Shown piece by piece: positions 8,501 through 14,384 of a DNA stretch of 17,375 bases. The first letter of the stretch is position 1. Every line of letters starts with the position of its first letter. This stretch comes from DASUAL01 sp035763805. Its GTDB lineage: Bacteria > Gemmatimonadota > Gemmatimonadetes > Gemmatimonadales > GWC2-71-9. The position numbers were made by a program, and so were the translations under genes. The notes below the pieces were generated by a model. The model saw only the letters and a program-made list of their open reading frames with translations. It made no database searches and was not told the origin of the DNA. The stretch is from the NCBI GenBank assembly GCA_035763805.1, contig DASUAL010000017.1:1-17375 (forward strand), in the 5' to 3' direction.

Positions 8501-8800
8501 CTCTTCGGTCTGAGGGGCGTATCCGATGCGGGTCGCGGTCACCCGATAGGGGCCACCCACCCTCATGTTAGGGATGTTGTATGCCCCCGCCGCGCGGGCC
8601 ACGGCCCGGTACACCGTGCCGCTCGGCACGTGGGTGGCAACCACGGACGCATCGACCAGCGGGGATCCGTCCAGATCGGTGACGAACCCGTTGATGTCCG
8701 CCGTGGTCACACCCTGTCCGAACAATGCCGACGGCAGCAACAGGAACGCGCCCAACGCGAGCACTCGCCGGGTCGGAACGAGACGCCTGGGAGCTTTCAC
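5534..8800 (-). CDS. TonB-dependent receptor with carboxypeptidase-regulatory-like domain (Oar-like)
   Basis: This large outer-membrane protein of about 1088 residues has a signal peptide (basic N-region, then VLALGAFLLLPSALFGQG). A carboxypeptidase-regulatory-like beta domain follows at about 35-118 (INGFVTDLDGSPLVDASVV). The plug region includes NNISLDGSYFNNPFG and FTGANVNTVTKSGTNELRGS, and a long 22-strand-type barrel rich in aromatic strands ends LRYLFN. The NTVTKSGTN plug motif is typical of the Oar-like/carboxypeptidase-regulatory group, in which substrates range from glycans and siderophores to secreted proteins. No SusD-like or inner-membrane transporter gene lies beside it, so the cargo is unknown. 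GTG 8800 is chosen because AGGGAGGG lies 4 nt upstream; an in-frame ATG at 8815 is the alternative. A terminator lies just past the stop. Confidence 0.93.
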   Translation of the reverse strand: MKAPRRLVPTRRVLALGAFLLLPSALFGQGVTTADINGFVTDLDGSPLVDASVVATHVPSGTVYRAVARAAGAYNIPNMRVGGPYRVTATRIGYAPQTEENVSLSLGQQFRLDFRLKALAIELEAVQATAERDEVLNAGRTGAATFIDPAEVALLPSIKRSTRDLIRLDPRNDGNYAFSGRNWLYNNISLDGSYFNNPFGLDDPAPGGQTNAEPVPYDAVAEVEVSVAPFDVREGGFTGANVNTVTKSGTNELRGSAYTFYRNEDLQGNEVRGSRVIANPNLSFVQSGASLGGPLMQDKLFFFVNAEIERTDDPGTNFVACRPPCTAPLPLGVSRARADTLDLIRNRMIQEYNYDPGPYEGYIHETNNDKLLAKIDWNINTNNNLSFRYNYLKAKRDLPPHPFVLSFGNTGRGPNASSLPFYKSGYAINNKLHSFALELNSRSSRFANRFFASYNRFRDFRAPFSEDFPTIEIGEAGLTYTTVGHEPFSIHNILDQDVWQLTNNFSLFRGRHVFTLGANFESFSFFNSFNIFRHGVFFLPGSIPIGSTFSSLSEFLTATDPSNPNQKDFRAMIGSGFFKGEKIAVGQFSLYAQDEFPASERFNLTYGLRVDFPMYFTDPVPNPFSTDSVTALDENDRPEIVNQAKLPGATPMLSPRIGFNWNAVGERRTQLRGGTGIFTGRVPFVWVGNVISNPGANPNLYSPFNPAGDTIFTSDDAVLQQSFDLNAMDPDFKWPQVWTTDLAVDQQLPGGVLGTLEFMYAKDINAVFMRNADLVTPVRTVPAPDGRPYYGGFGNNELNPDGGAGIYVIDNTDEGRSLNITAQLRKTFQFGLNTSLAYSFTDAKNNLKSTEIASVLWQNQPVQGDPNRPELSFSEFGQRHRIVGAATYQKAWSPSVRTQVGVFLEISQGNRFAGAGGNRYSYLYSGDVNGDGQAGNDLIYIPRTQSEITFAGTLAEQQAQWNAFNAFIEQDDYLRTHRGQIAERFGALNPWYNNVDLRILQDFALRGGAQRHTFQVSFDILNVGNLLNSDWGVRKVADVAATSPLTLVGLDASNVPQFNFTGPSQTFIDDPSLLSRWRIQLGLRYLFN

Positions 8801-8815
8801 GAAGCCCTCCCTCAT
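8801..8815 (-). promoter_or_regulatory. Ribosome binding site deciding the TonB receptor start
   Basis: On the minus strand ATGAGGGAGGGCTTCGTG contains a strong AGGGAGGG 4 nt before GTG 8800. The in-frame ATG at 8815 has no good Shine-Dalgarno and would itself overlap this site. Confidence 0.5.
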
Positions 8816-8890
8816 GGCAGAAGACCGCGAACCCTCAGCACCGAGCAGAAAAGGCCGGGCGAAATTGCCACGGGAACAACGACGCGGCAA

Positions 8891-9000
8891 GGGGCGGTAA
8901 GAGACGGTATTATTCACCGACCCTTACCGCCCCTTACCGCCTCCTACCGCCTCCTACCACCTCCTACCACCTCCTACCACCTCCTACCGCCTCCTACCGT
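8891..9000. repeat. Hairpin plus eight-unit 10-bp tandem repeat upstream of polX
   Basis: The left part is an 11-bp perfect inverted repeat, GGGGCGGTAAG (8891-8901) with CTTACCGCCCC (8923-8933), around an AT-containing 21-nt loop. From 8921 to 9000 run eight units in exact 10-bp phase: CCCTTACCGC twice, CTCCTACCGC, CTCCTACCAC three times, CTCCTACCGC and CTCCTACCGT. The array ends 2 nt before the polX ATG. The same 19-nt left arm (one mismatch) and decamer units occur at 17163-17232, so this is a dispersed family. It fills the intergenic space between polX and the divergent TonB receptor gene, and may carry the -10-like TAATAC for the latter on the minus strand. Confidence 0.85.
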
Positions 9001-9002
9001 CC

Positions 9003-10733
9003 ATGCAAAACCCCGACATCGCCCGCGTCTTCGACGAGGTCGCCGACCTGCTCGAGATCCAGGACGCCAACCCCTTCCGCGTGCGGGCCTACCGCAACGC
9101 CGCCCGCACGATTCGGGATTTCCCCGACCCCATCGCGGACCTGGTCCGTACGGGGGCCAAGGAGCTCACCGAGATCCCCGGCATCGGCGAGGACCTGGCC
9201 GAGAAGATCACCGCCATCGTGACCACCGGCGAGCTGCCGCTCCGGAAGCAACTCGCGGCCAAGCTGCCCGCCGGGCTGCTCGACCTGCTCCGAATCCCCG
9301 GCCTCGGGCCGAAGCGCGTGAAGCTCCTCCACAAGAAGCTCAAGGTGAAGTCGGCGGCAGACCTGGCGGCCGCGCTCGATAAGGGGAAGATCCAGAAGCT
9401 CAAGGGCTTCGGGCCGAAGATCGAGGAGAAGATGCGGGCGGGGCTCGGCGCTGCGCAGCAGACCGAGCGGCGGCTCCTGCTGCACGACGCCGAGAGCCAG
9501 GCGAACGCCCTCGTCGATTACCTCAAGGCGGGCGGGGGCGTCAAGCAGATCGAAGTCGCGGGCAGCTACCGGCGCCGCCGGGAGACCATCGGCGACCTGG
9601 ACGTCGTCCTCACCTGCTCGGATCGCCCCAAGGTCATGGAGCGGTTCGTCAAGTACGACGAGGTCGCGGAAGTCGTGTCGAAAGGTGAGACGCGCTCGAC
9701 CGTGAAGCTGCGCGGCGGCCTGCAGGTCGATCTCCGCGCCGTCGAGCCGGCGGCGTACGGCGCCGCTCTACAGTATTTCACCGGGTCGAAAGCCCACAAC
9801 GTCGAGCTGCGCGGGCTCGCACAGGACAAGAAGCTCAAGCTGAACGAGTACGGCCTGTTCAAGGGGACGCGGCGCGTCGCGGGCAAGACCGAACAAGAGA
9901 TCTACGTCAAGCTCGGGGTCGACTGGATCCCGCCGGAGCTGCGCGAAGCGCGCGGAGAGATGGCGCGCGCACGCTCGCACGGGCTGCCGAATCTCGTCGA
10001 GCTGAGCGACATCCGCGGCGACCTCCAGATGCACACCAACGCCACCGACGGCCAGGCGACGATCGCCGAGATGGCCGACGCGGCGCGGGCGCTCGGCTAC
10101 CACTACATCGCCATCACCGACCACTCCAAGCGAGTGACGATGGCGCGCGGGCTCGACGCGAAGCGGCTACGGGAGCAGTGGAAGACGATCGAGCAGTGGA
10201 ACGCCCGGAGCCGCGGCTTCACGATCCTCAAGGGCGTGGAGCTCGACATCCTGGAGAGCGGCCGGCTCGACCTCCCCGACGACGTGCTCGCCGAGGCCGA
10301 CTACGTCGTCGCCACGATCCACTACGGCACGAACCAGACGGAGAGGGAACTGACCAGGAGACTCGTCGGCGCAGCGGAGCACCCGTGGGTGGATGCGATC
10401 GGGCATCCCACGGGGCGGCTGCTCGGCAAGCGCGAGCCCTACCCCCTCGAGTTCGACGCGCTCGCCCGCGCGGCGGCCGCCGCGGGCTGCCTGCTCGAGC
10501 TGAACGGCCACCCCGAGCGGATGGATCTGCCGGACACGCTCGCCGCCGCGGCAAAGCAGCACGGCGTGCGGTTCGTTTTGTCGACCGACAGCCACACGCC
10601 GACGAACCTGACCTTCATGCGCTACGCGGTGGACCTGGCGAGACGCGCGGGACTGGAAGCGGGAGACATTCTGAACACGCGGCCGCTGGACGAATTTCGG
10701 AGGGGACTGAAGAGGGCGCTGCGAAGAAACTAG
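9003..10733 (+). CDS. polX: Family X DNA polymerase with C-terminal PHP domain
   Basis: PolX is a gap-filling repair polymerase; the PHP domain gives metal-dependent 3'-5' exonuclease or phosphoesterase activity. At 576 residues it matches the full-length bacterial form (about 570 in B. subtilis). N-terminal helix-hairpin-helix segments are at 58-69 (IPGIGEDLAEKI), 98-109 (IPGLGPKRVKLL) and 134-140. The polymerase palm has GSYRR (187-191), GDLDVV with Asp198 and Asp200, and the third carboxylate Asp243 (LQVDLR). The PHP part has MHTNATDG (343-350), ITDHS (371-375), GVELDIL (411-417), HYG (440-442), NGHPERMDLPD (501-511) and STDSH (527-531). The ATG follows a decamer repeat array, and no Shine-Dalgarno is visible. 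The stop TAG overlaps the stop of the convergent rnhB gene. Confidence 0.95.
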   Translation: MQNPDIARVFDEVADLLEIQDANPFRVRAYRNAARTIRDFPDPIADLVRTGAKELTEIPGIGEDLAEKITAIVTTGELPLRKQLAAKLPAGLLDLLRIPGLGPKRVKLLHKKLKVKSAADLAAALDKGKIQKLKGFGPKIEEKMRAGLGAAQQTERRLLLHDAESQANALVDYLKAGGGVKQIEVAGSYRRRRETIGDLDVVLTCSDRPKVMERFVKYDEVAEVVSKGETRSTVKLRGGLQVDLRAVEPAAYGAALQYFTGSKAHNVELRGLAQDKKLKLNEYGLFKGTRRVAGKTEQEIYVKLGVDWIPPELREARGEMARARSHGLPNLVELSDIRGDLQMHTNATDGQATIAEMADAARALGYHYIAITDHSKRVTMARGLDAKRLREQWKTIEQWNARSRGFTILKGVELDILESGRLDLPDDVLAEADYVVATIHYGTNQTERELTRRLVGAAEHPWVDAIGHPTGRLLGKREPYPLEFDALARAAAAAGCLLELNGHPERMDLPDTLAAAAKQHGVRFVLSTDSHTPTNLTFMRYAVDLARRAGLEAGDILNTRPLDEFRRGLKRALRRN

Positions 10734-11356
10734 ACGAGCGGGAGCTGGAGTACCGGCTCGAACGTCTTGCGGTGATGCGCCGTGAATCCGAACTCCACGA
10801 GTGCAGCGAGGTGCTCCGGGGTGCCGTAGCCCTTGTTCGTCGCCCACGCGTAGAGCGGGTGCCGCGGCGCGAGCAGCTCCATCAGGCGGTCGCGCACGGT
10901 TTTCGCGATGACGGACGCGGCGGCGATCGACTGGCAATACGCGTCGCCGTCCACGATCGCGTCGTGCTCGCAGCCGAGCTCCGGACACGGGAGGCCGTCC
11001 ACCAGGACGAAATCGGGCGTGATGCCCAGCCGGGCGAGCGCGCGCCGCATGGCGAGGATCGAGGCGCGGCGGATGTTCAACCGGTCGATCTCGCGCACGC
11101 TCGCCGCGCCCACGCCCACCGCGAGGGCGCGCGCCCGCACCAGCGCGGCGAGCCGCGCGCGCTTCGGGGGCGGCAGCAGCTTCGAATCGCGCAGGCCACG
11201 AATCGGCCGGCAGTACCGCGGCAACACGACGGCCGCGGCCACCACTGGACCCGCCAGGGGACCGCGGCCCGCTTCGTCCACGCCGGCGACGAGCCCACCT
11301 CCGCCCGCGCGCCAGAGCGCCGCCTCGCGCTCGAGCGTGGGGCGGGGCCCTCTCAC
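10730..11356 (-). CDS. rnhB: Ribonuclease HII
   Basis: RNase HII cuts RNA in RNA-DNA hybrids, including single ribonucleotides left in DNA. The 208-residue protein has VDEAGRGPLAGPVVAAAV (Asp27 and Glu28), LVDG (Asp120) and GDAYCQSIAAASVIAKTVRD (Asp138), which together make the DEDD metal site, plus NKGYGTPEH near 174-182. GTG 11356 overlaps the rplS stop as GTGA and gives a normal N-terminus. An AGGAGG lies only 1 nt before it, so coupling to rplS translation is likely. It is the last gene of the ffh-rpsP-rimM-trmD-rplS-rnhB run, an order common in bacteria. It ends in a CTAG shared with the polX stop. Confidence 0.95.
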   Translation of the reverse strand: MRGPRPTLEREAALWRAGGGGLVAGVDEAGRGPLAGPVVAAAVVLPRYCRPIRGLRDSKLLPPPKRARLAALVRARALAVGVGAASVREIDRLNIRRASILAMRRALARLGITPDFVLVDGLPCPELGCEHDAIVDGDAYCQSIAAASVIAKTVRDRLMELLAPRHPLYAWATNKGYGTPEHLAALVEFGFTAHHRKTFEPVLQLPLV

Positions 11357-11730
11357 GCCTCCTGCTGCTCCGTCTCGGGAACGACCGCGGCGCGCTTCTC
11401 GCGGATCCGCGCCGACTTGCCGGCGAGGCGTCGCAGGAAGTAGAGCTTCGCGCGCCGCACCCGGCCTTTGCGGACGAGCTCGATCTCGGCGAGCGACGGC
11501 GAGTGCAGCGGGAAGATCCGTTCCACGCCGACGCCCGCGGAGATCTTTCGGACCGTGAAGGTGGCGTTGATTCCCGCGCCGCGCCGCCCGATGCACACAC
11601 CTTCGAACGCCTGCAGCCGTTCCTTGTCGCCCTCGCGAACCCGCACCATGACGCGCAGCGTGTCACCGGGGGCAAAGGCGGGAATGTTGGTCTTCAACCC
11701 TTCCCGCTCGATCGCTCTCAGTCGATCCAT
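11353..11730 (-). CDS. rplS: Large ribosomal subunit protein bL19
   Basis: bL19 sits at the interface of the ribosomal subunits. The 125-residue protein shows the family pattern IPAFAPGDTLRVMVRV, GDKERLQAFEGVCIG, ATFTVRKIS, GVGVERIFPLHSPSL and RRAKLYFLR. Two in-frame ATGs are present. The first (11739) overlaps the trmD stop as ATGA, but AGGAAGG abuts it with no spacer. The second (11730) has a 9-nt spacer and gives the usual bL19 N-terminus (MDRLRAIEREG), so it is preferred. A short acidic tail (VPETEQQEA) extends past the conserved core. It is co-transcribed with trmD and rnhB. Confidence 0.95.
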   Translation of the reverse strand: MDRLRAIEREGLKTNIPAFAPGDTLRVMVRVREGDKERLQAFEGVCIGRRGAGINATFTVRKISAGVGVERIFPLHSPSLAEIELVRKGRVRRAKLYFLRRLAGKSARIREKRAAVVPETEQQEA

Positions 11731-11735
11731 AACCG

Positions 11736-12419
11736 TCATCCTTCCTGATACCGGCTCCAAAGATCGGGCCGCCGCTCGCGCGTCAGCCGCTCGGCTTCCG
11801 CCGCGCGCCACGCAGCAATCTTCTCATGATCGCCGCCCAACAATACCGCCGGGACGTCCATTCCGCGATAGCTCGGCGGCCGGGTGTAGCTCGGCGGGCT
11901 CAAGAGCCCGTCGTAGTGCGAATCGCCCGCGGCCGACTCGTGGTCGCCCAGCGCGCCGGGGAGCAACCGCACCACCGCGTCGATCACGCACAGCGCCGCG
12001 GGCTCTCCGCCCGACAGCACGAAGTCCCCGATCGACAGCTCCTCCGCCCCCAGCCCGTCCGCCACCCGCTGGTCGACGTCCTTGTAATGGCCGCACAGCA
12101 GGGTCAGCTCCTTCCCCACCGCGAACCGCACCGCGTCGTCGTGGGTGAACGGCCGGCCGCGCGCCGACAGCAGCACGATCGGCGGCCCCGCGCGCAGGTC
12201 CTCGACCGCCTCGAAGAACGGCTCGGGCTTGAGCACCATGCCGGCGCCGCCCCCGTAGGGATAGTCGTCCACCGTCTTGTGCCGATCGTGCGTGTAGTCC
12301 CGCAGCTGCACGACCCGGTAGCGAGCCAGCCCCTGCTGCGCCGCGCGCCCGACGATGCTCGCGCCCAGCGGCGCCGCGAACACCTCCGGGAAGAGCGTCA
12401 CGACATTAATGGTCAGCAT
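11736..12419 (-). CDS. trmD: tRNA (guanine-37-N1)-methyltransferase
   Basis: TrmD methylates G37 next to the anticodon, using SAM bound in a trefoil knot. The 227-residue protein has the N-terminal VVTLFPEVF, DYPYGGGAGMVLKPEP (52-67), the knot segments LLSARGRPF (83-91), LLCGHYKDVDQRV (107-119) and SIGDFVLSGGEPAAL (129-143), and the C-terminal-domain segment DSHYDGLLSPPSYTRPPSYR (166-185). ATG 12419 is chosen because the protein then starts at the conserved strand; GAGG lies 3-4 nt upstream. The start overlaps the end of rimM by 14 nt, and the stop overlaps the outer rplS ATG. Confidence 0.95.
   Translation of the reverse strand: MLTINVVTLFPEVFAAPLGASIVGRAAQQGLARYRVVQLRDYTHDRHKTVDDYPYGGGAGMVLKPEPFFEAVEDLRAGPPIVLLSARGRPFTHDDAVRFAVGKELTLLCGHYKDVDQRVADGLGAEELSIGDFVLSGGEPAALCVIDAVVRLLPGALGDHESAAGDSHYDGLLSPPSYTRPPSYRGMDVPAVLLGGDHEKIAAWRAAEAERLTRERRPDLWSRYQEG
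11740..11746 (-). promoter_or_regulatory. Ribosome binding site for rplS
   Basis: AGGAAGG read on the minus strand lies 9 nt before ATG 11730 and directly against ATG 11739. This favours the inner ATG. Confidence 0.55.
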
Positions 12420-12759
12420 CGGCCTCGTCCACGGCGACGAAGTGATCGCGCCACTGCTCCACGACGGCACGCGACGTGACCCCGACAAATCCGAGCAGCC
12501 ACTCCCGGTGGTAGGCGCGCCGGCGCGCCACGACCAGCGGGCCCGCCACCACCTGCCGGTCCTCGTTCACGACATAGAGCCGGGCCTTCGGCACGAACAC
12601 TGCGCCCGGATGCTCCACGAGGGGGAATACCGCCACCTCCCCCTTCTGGCCGTGCGGCTTGCGCAGCCGCCCGACTAGGCGGGCCGTTTGCCCAGCACCC
12701 CGGCCTTCTTCAGAAGCGAGCGGACCGTGTCGGTGGGCTGCGCCCCCTTCTCGAGCCAT
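12406..12759 (-). CDS. rimM: RimM-like ribosome maturation factor, N-terminal domain only, start uncertain
   Basis: RimM binds uS19 and helps 30S assembly. Similarity begins near 12684 with ARLVGRLRKPHGQKGEVAV, the usual RimM N-terminus. It runs through FVPKARLYVV and LLGFVGVTSRAVVEQWRDH to a stop at 12406, where the N-terminal domain ends. The C-terminal PRC-barrel domain (about 70-80 residues in typical RimM) is missing, and trmD begins directly, so there is no room for it in another frame. The start is also odd: the only in-frame ATG, GTG or TTG before the conserved part is ATG 12759, deep inside rpsP (85-nt overlap). A CTG at 12666 would cut into the conserved motif. The position between rpsP and trmD strongly supports the identity. 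Confidence 0.75.
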   Translation of the reverse strand: MAREGGAAHRHGPLASEEGRGAGQTARLVGRLRKPHGQKGEVAVFPLVEHPGAVFVPKARLYVVNEDRQVVAGPLVVARRRAYHREWLLGFVGVTSRAVVEQWRDHFVAVDEADADH

Positions 12760-12932
12760 GCTCGCGCCTGCTCCGCGTCGACCGCGACGTCGGCCGGCTT
12801 GGTCCGCGGGTTGTAATGCCCGATCGTCGCCACAAAGCGGCCATCGCGGGGAGACCGCTGGTCCGCGACCACGATCCGGAAGTAGCTCTGCCCCCTCCGT
12901 CCCACGCGCCGCAGCCGAATGCGAGTTGCCAT
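12675..12932 (-). CDS. rpsP: Small ribosomal subunit protein bS16
   Basis: bS16 is an 85-residue 30S assembly protein. It shows the family pattern MATRIRLRRVGRRGQSYFRI, VVADQRSPRDGRFVATIGHY and NPRT, then a helix with ARAWLEKGAQPTDTVRSLL. The start ATG 12932 lies 8 nt after the ffh stop; AAGGA about 16 nt upstream is inside the last ffh codons, so translation may depend on ribosomes finishing ffh. A rimM reading frame overlaps its 3' end. Confidence 0.96.
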   Translation of the reverse strand: MATRIRLRRVGRRGQSYFRIVVADQRSPRDGRFVATIGHYNPRTKPADVAVDAEQARAWLEKGAQPTDTVRSLLKKAGVLGKRPA

Positions 12933-12940
12933 AGAGTCTC

Positions 12941-14311
12941 TCAGATCCTTTTCAAGAGCTTCTTCATCTGCCGAAACTGCTCGAGCAGCCGATTGACCTC
13001 CTGCACCGGACGCCCCGAGCCCTTCGCGATTCGCAGCCGCCGCGACCCGGTGAGAATCGCGGGGTCGGCCCGCTCCTCGGGGGTCATCGACAGGACGATC
13101 GCCTCGACGTGCCTGAGACGCTTGTCGTCACCGTGCACTGCCTGCAGCGCGTTCGCGTTCACGCCCGGCAACAGCCCCAGCACCTGCTTCAGCGGTCCCA
13201 GCGCCTGCATTTGCTTCAGTGCCACGAGGAAGTCGCCGAGGTCCATGCCCTGCTTCGAGCGCGCCCTGCGCTCGAGCCGGTGCGCCGCCTCCACGTCCAT
13301 CGTGGCCGCGGCCTTCTCGACCAACGCCACCACGTCGCCCTGACCCAGGATCCGGCCCGCCATCCGCATGGGGTCGAAGGGCTCGAGCGCGTCCGGCTTT
13401 TCCCCGACGCCGACATACTTGATCGCCACGCCCGTGACACCGTGGATCGAGAGCGCCGCGCCGCCGCGCGCGTCGCCGTCCAGCTTCGTCAGGATCACGC
13501 CGCTCAGGCCCACGCCGTCGTGGAACCCGCGCGCGATCCTCACGGCGTCCTGTCCCGTCATCCCGTCCGCAACGAGCAGCACCTCGCGCGGCTGCACCGC
13601 CGTCTTGAGCGCGCGCAGCTCCTCCATCATATCGGCGTCGATCTGCAACCGGCCTGCCGTGTCGACGACGACCGTGCGGCAGCGCGCCGTCTCGGCCTCG
13701 CGCACCGCATCGCGAACGAGATCAACGACTCGGTACGCACCGTGTAGGGGCGCAGCATGCTGCGCCCCTACCATCCCCGATCCATCCGCTCCCGCGCCGA
13801 ACACCGGCACGCCGACCTGCCTGCCGAGCTGCTGGAGTTGCTCCCGCGCCCCCGGCCGGTACACGTCGGCGGCGACCAGGCACGGCGCTTTCTGCTCGAG
13901 CTTCAGCCGCCGGGCGAGCTTCGCGGCCGTCGTCGTCTTGCCCGAGCCCTGGAGGCCCACCAGCAGGATGACCGTGGGGCCAACGGACGCAAATTGTAGC
14001 GGCGCAGCGTGCTGCGCCCCTACCCTGCGCGCCAACGCCTCCTCCGACGCCCCCAGCATCGCGGCGATCTCGTCGTGCACCAGCTTCACCACTTGCTGGC
14101 CGGGCCTCACCGAGTCGACCTGCAGCGCGCCGACGGCTCGCTCGCGCACCCGCTCGACGAAGCCCCGGGTGACCTCGAAGCTCACGTCCGCCTCGAGCAG
14201 GTGGCGGCGAATCTCCCGGAGCGCCTCCGTCACGTCCGCCTCCGAGAGCACCCCACGCGCGGTGAGACGCTTCAGCACGGCGGTGATGTGCGCGGCGAGG
14301 GCCGTAAACAT
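12941..14311 (-). CDS. ffh: Signal recognition particle GTPase Ffh, with two in-frame palindrome insertions
   Basis: Ffh binds 4.5S RNA and signal sequences and delivers ribosomes to FtsY at the membrane. The 456-residue protein has the N domain (1-90), the G domain with GLQGSGKT (119-126), DVYRPGAREQL (149-159), DTAGR (217-221), TKLDGDARGG (275-284) and GVGEKPDALEPFDP (301-314), and the Met-rich M domain with SRRLRIAKGSG (423-433). Two copies of VGAQHAAPL (97-105 and 181-189) are not part of the family. They are the translation of two palindromic repeats and fall at the N/G junction and in a G-domain loop. The rest of the protein appears intact, so it is probably functional. The ATG gives the canonical N-terminus, and no Shine-Dalgarno is visible. 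Confidence 0.96.
   Translation of the reverse strand: MFTALAAHITAVLKRLTARGVLSEADVTEALREIRRHLLEADVSFEVTRGFVERVRERAVGALQVDSVRPGQQVVKLVHDEIAAMLGASEEALARRVGAQHAAPLQFASVGPTVILLVGLQGSGKTTTAAKLARRLKLEQKAPCLVAADVYRPGAREQLQQLGRQVGVPVFGAGADGSGMVGAQHAAPLHGAYRVVDLVRDAVREAETARCRTVVVDTAGRLQIDADMMEELRALKTAVQPREVLLVADGMTGQDAVRIARGFHDGVGLSGVILTKLDGDARGGAALSIHGVTGVAIKYVGVGEKPDALEPFDPMRMAGRILGQGDVVALVEKAAATMDVEAAHRLERRARSKQGMDLGDFLVALKQMQALGPLKQVLGLLPGVNANALQAVHGDDKRLRHVEAIVLSMTPEERADPAILTGSRRLRIAKGSGRPVQEVNRLLEQFRQMKKLLKRI
13744..13771. repeat. Perfect 28-bp palindromic element inside ffh (copy 2)
   Basis: The sequence is a perfect palindrome, with half site GTAGGGGCGCAGCA followed by its exact reverse complement. 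Read on the minus strand it encodes VGAQHAAPLH in frame at ffh residues 181-190. It would form a 14-bp stem in DNA or RNA. A second copy lies 252 bp away. Confidence 0.92.
13996..14023. repeat. 28-bp palindromic element inside ffh (copy 1)
   Basis: This copy differs from the one at 13744-13771 by two bases (GTAGCGGCGCAGCG in the left half, right half unchanged), so the palindrome is imperfect. Both changes are silent in ffh: it encodes VGAQHAAPLQ at residues 97-106. Spacing to copy 2 is 252 bp, a multiple of three, and both copies are read in the same phase. Confidence 0.9.
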
Positions 14312-14320
14312 AAGCCCACA

Positions 14321-14349
14321 AAACTACTTAGCGAGTTGCCGGAATCCAA
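14321..14349 (-). promoter_or_regulatory. Candidate promoter of the ffh operon
   Basis: On the minus strand TTGGAT (14344-14349) and TAGTTT (14321-14326) are separated by 17 nt. The -10 ends 9 nt before the ffh ATG, so the transcript would have almost no leader, which agrees with the absence of a Shine-Dalgarno. Hexamer matches are only partial. Confidence 0.4.
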
Positions 14350-14365
14350 GTGGGGTGTGTTATTT
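14336..14365 (+). promoter_or_regulatory. Candidate promoter of the DUF445 gene
   Basis: TTGCCG (14336-14341) and TTATTT (14360-14365) are 18 nt apart, and the -10 ends 7 nt before ATG 14373. It overlaps the divergent ffh promoter candidate. Matches are partial and support is weak. Confidence 0.3.
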
Positions 14366-14384
14366 CGAGCCCATGCCGGAATCC
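14337..14384 (+). repeat. 11-bp direct repeat spanning the DUF445 start region
   Basis: TGCCGGAATCC occurs exactly at 14337-14347 and again at 14374-14384, where it overlaps the start codon (ATG CCG GAA TCC). The copies are 37 bp apart, so they are in different frames. Confidence 0.6.

Noticed and set aside
8921..9000. Tandem array that might be read as a CRISPR
   Set aside because: Units are 10 bp with no unique spacers, and no cas genes are present.
13741..14026. Palindromes in ffh as evidence that ffh is a pseudogene
   Set aside because: Both insertions keep the frame, all G-domain and M-domain motifs are intact, and the differences between the copies are silent.
13368..14372. Long plus-strand open frame leading into the DUF445 gene
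   Set aside because: It is antisense to ffh and has no family features; the DUF445 N-terminus begins at ATG 14373.
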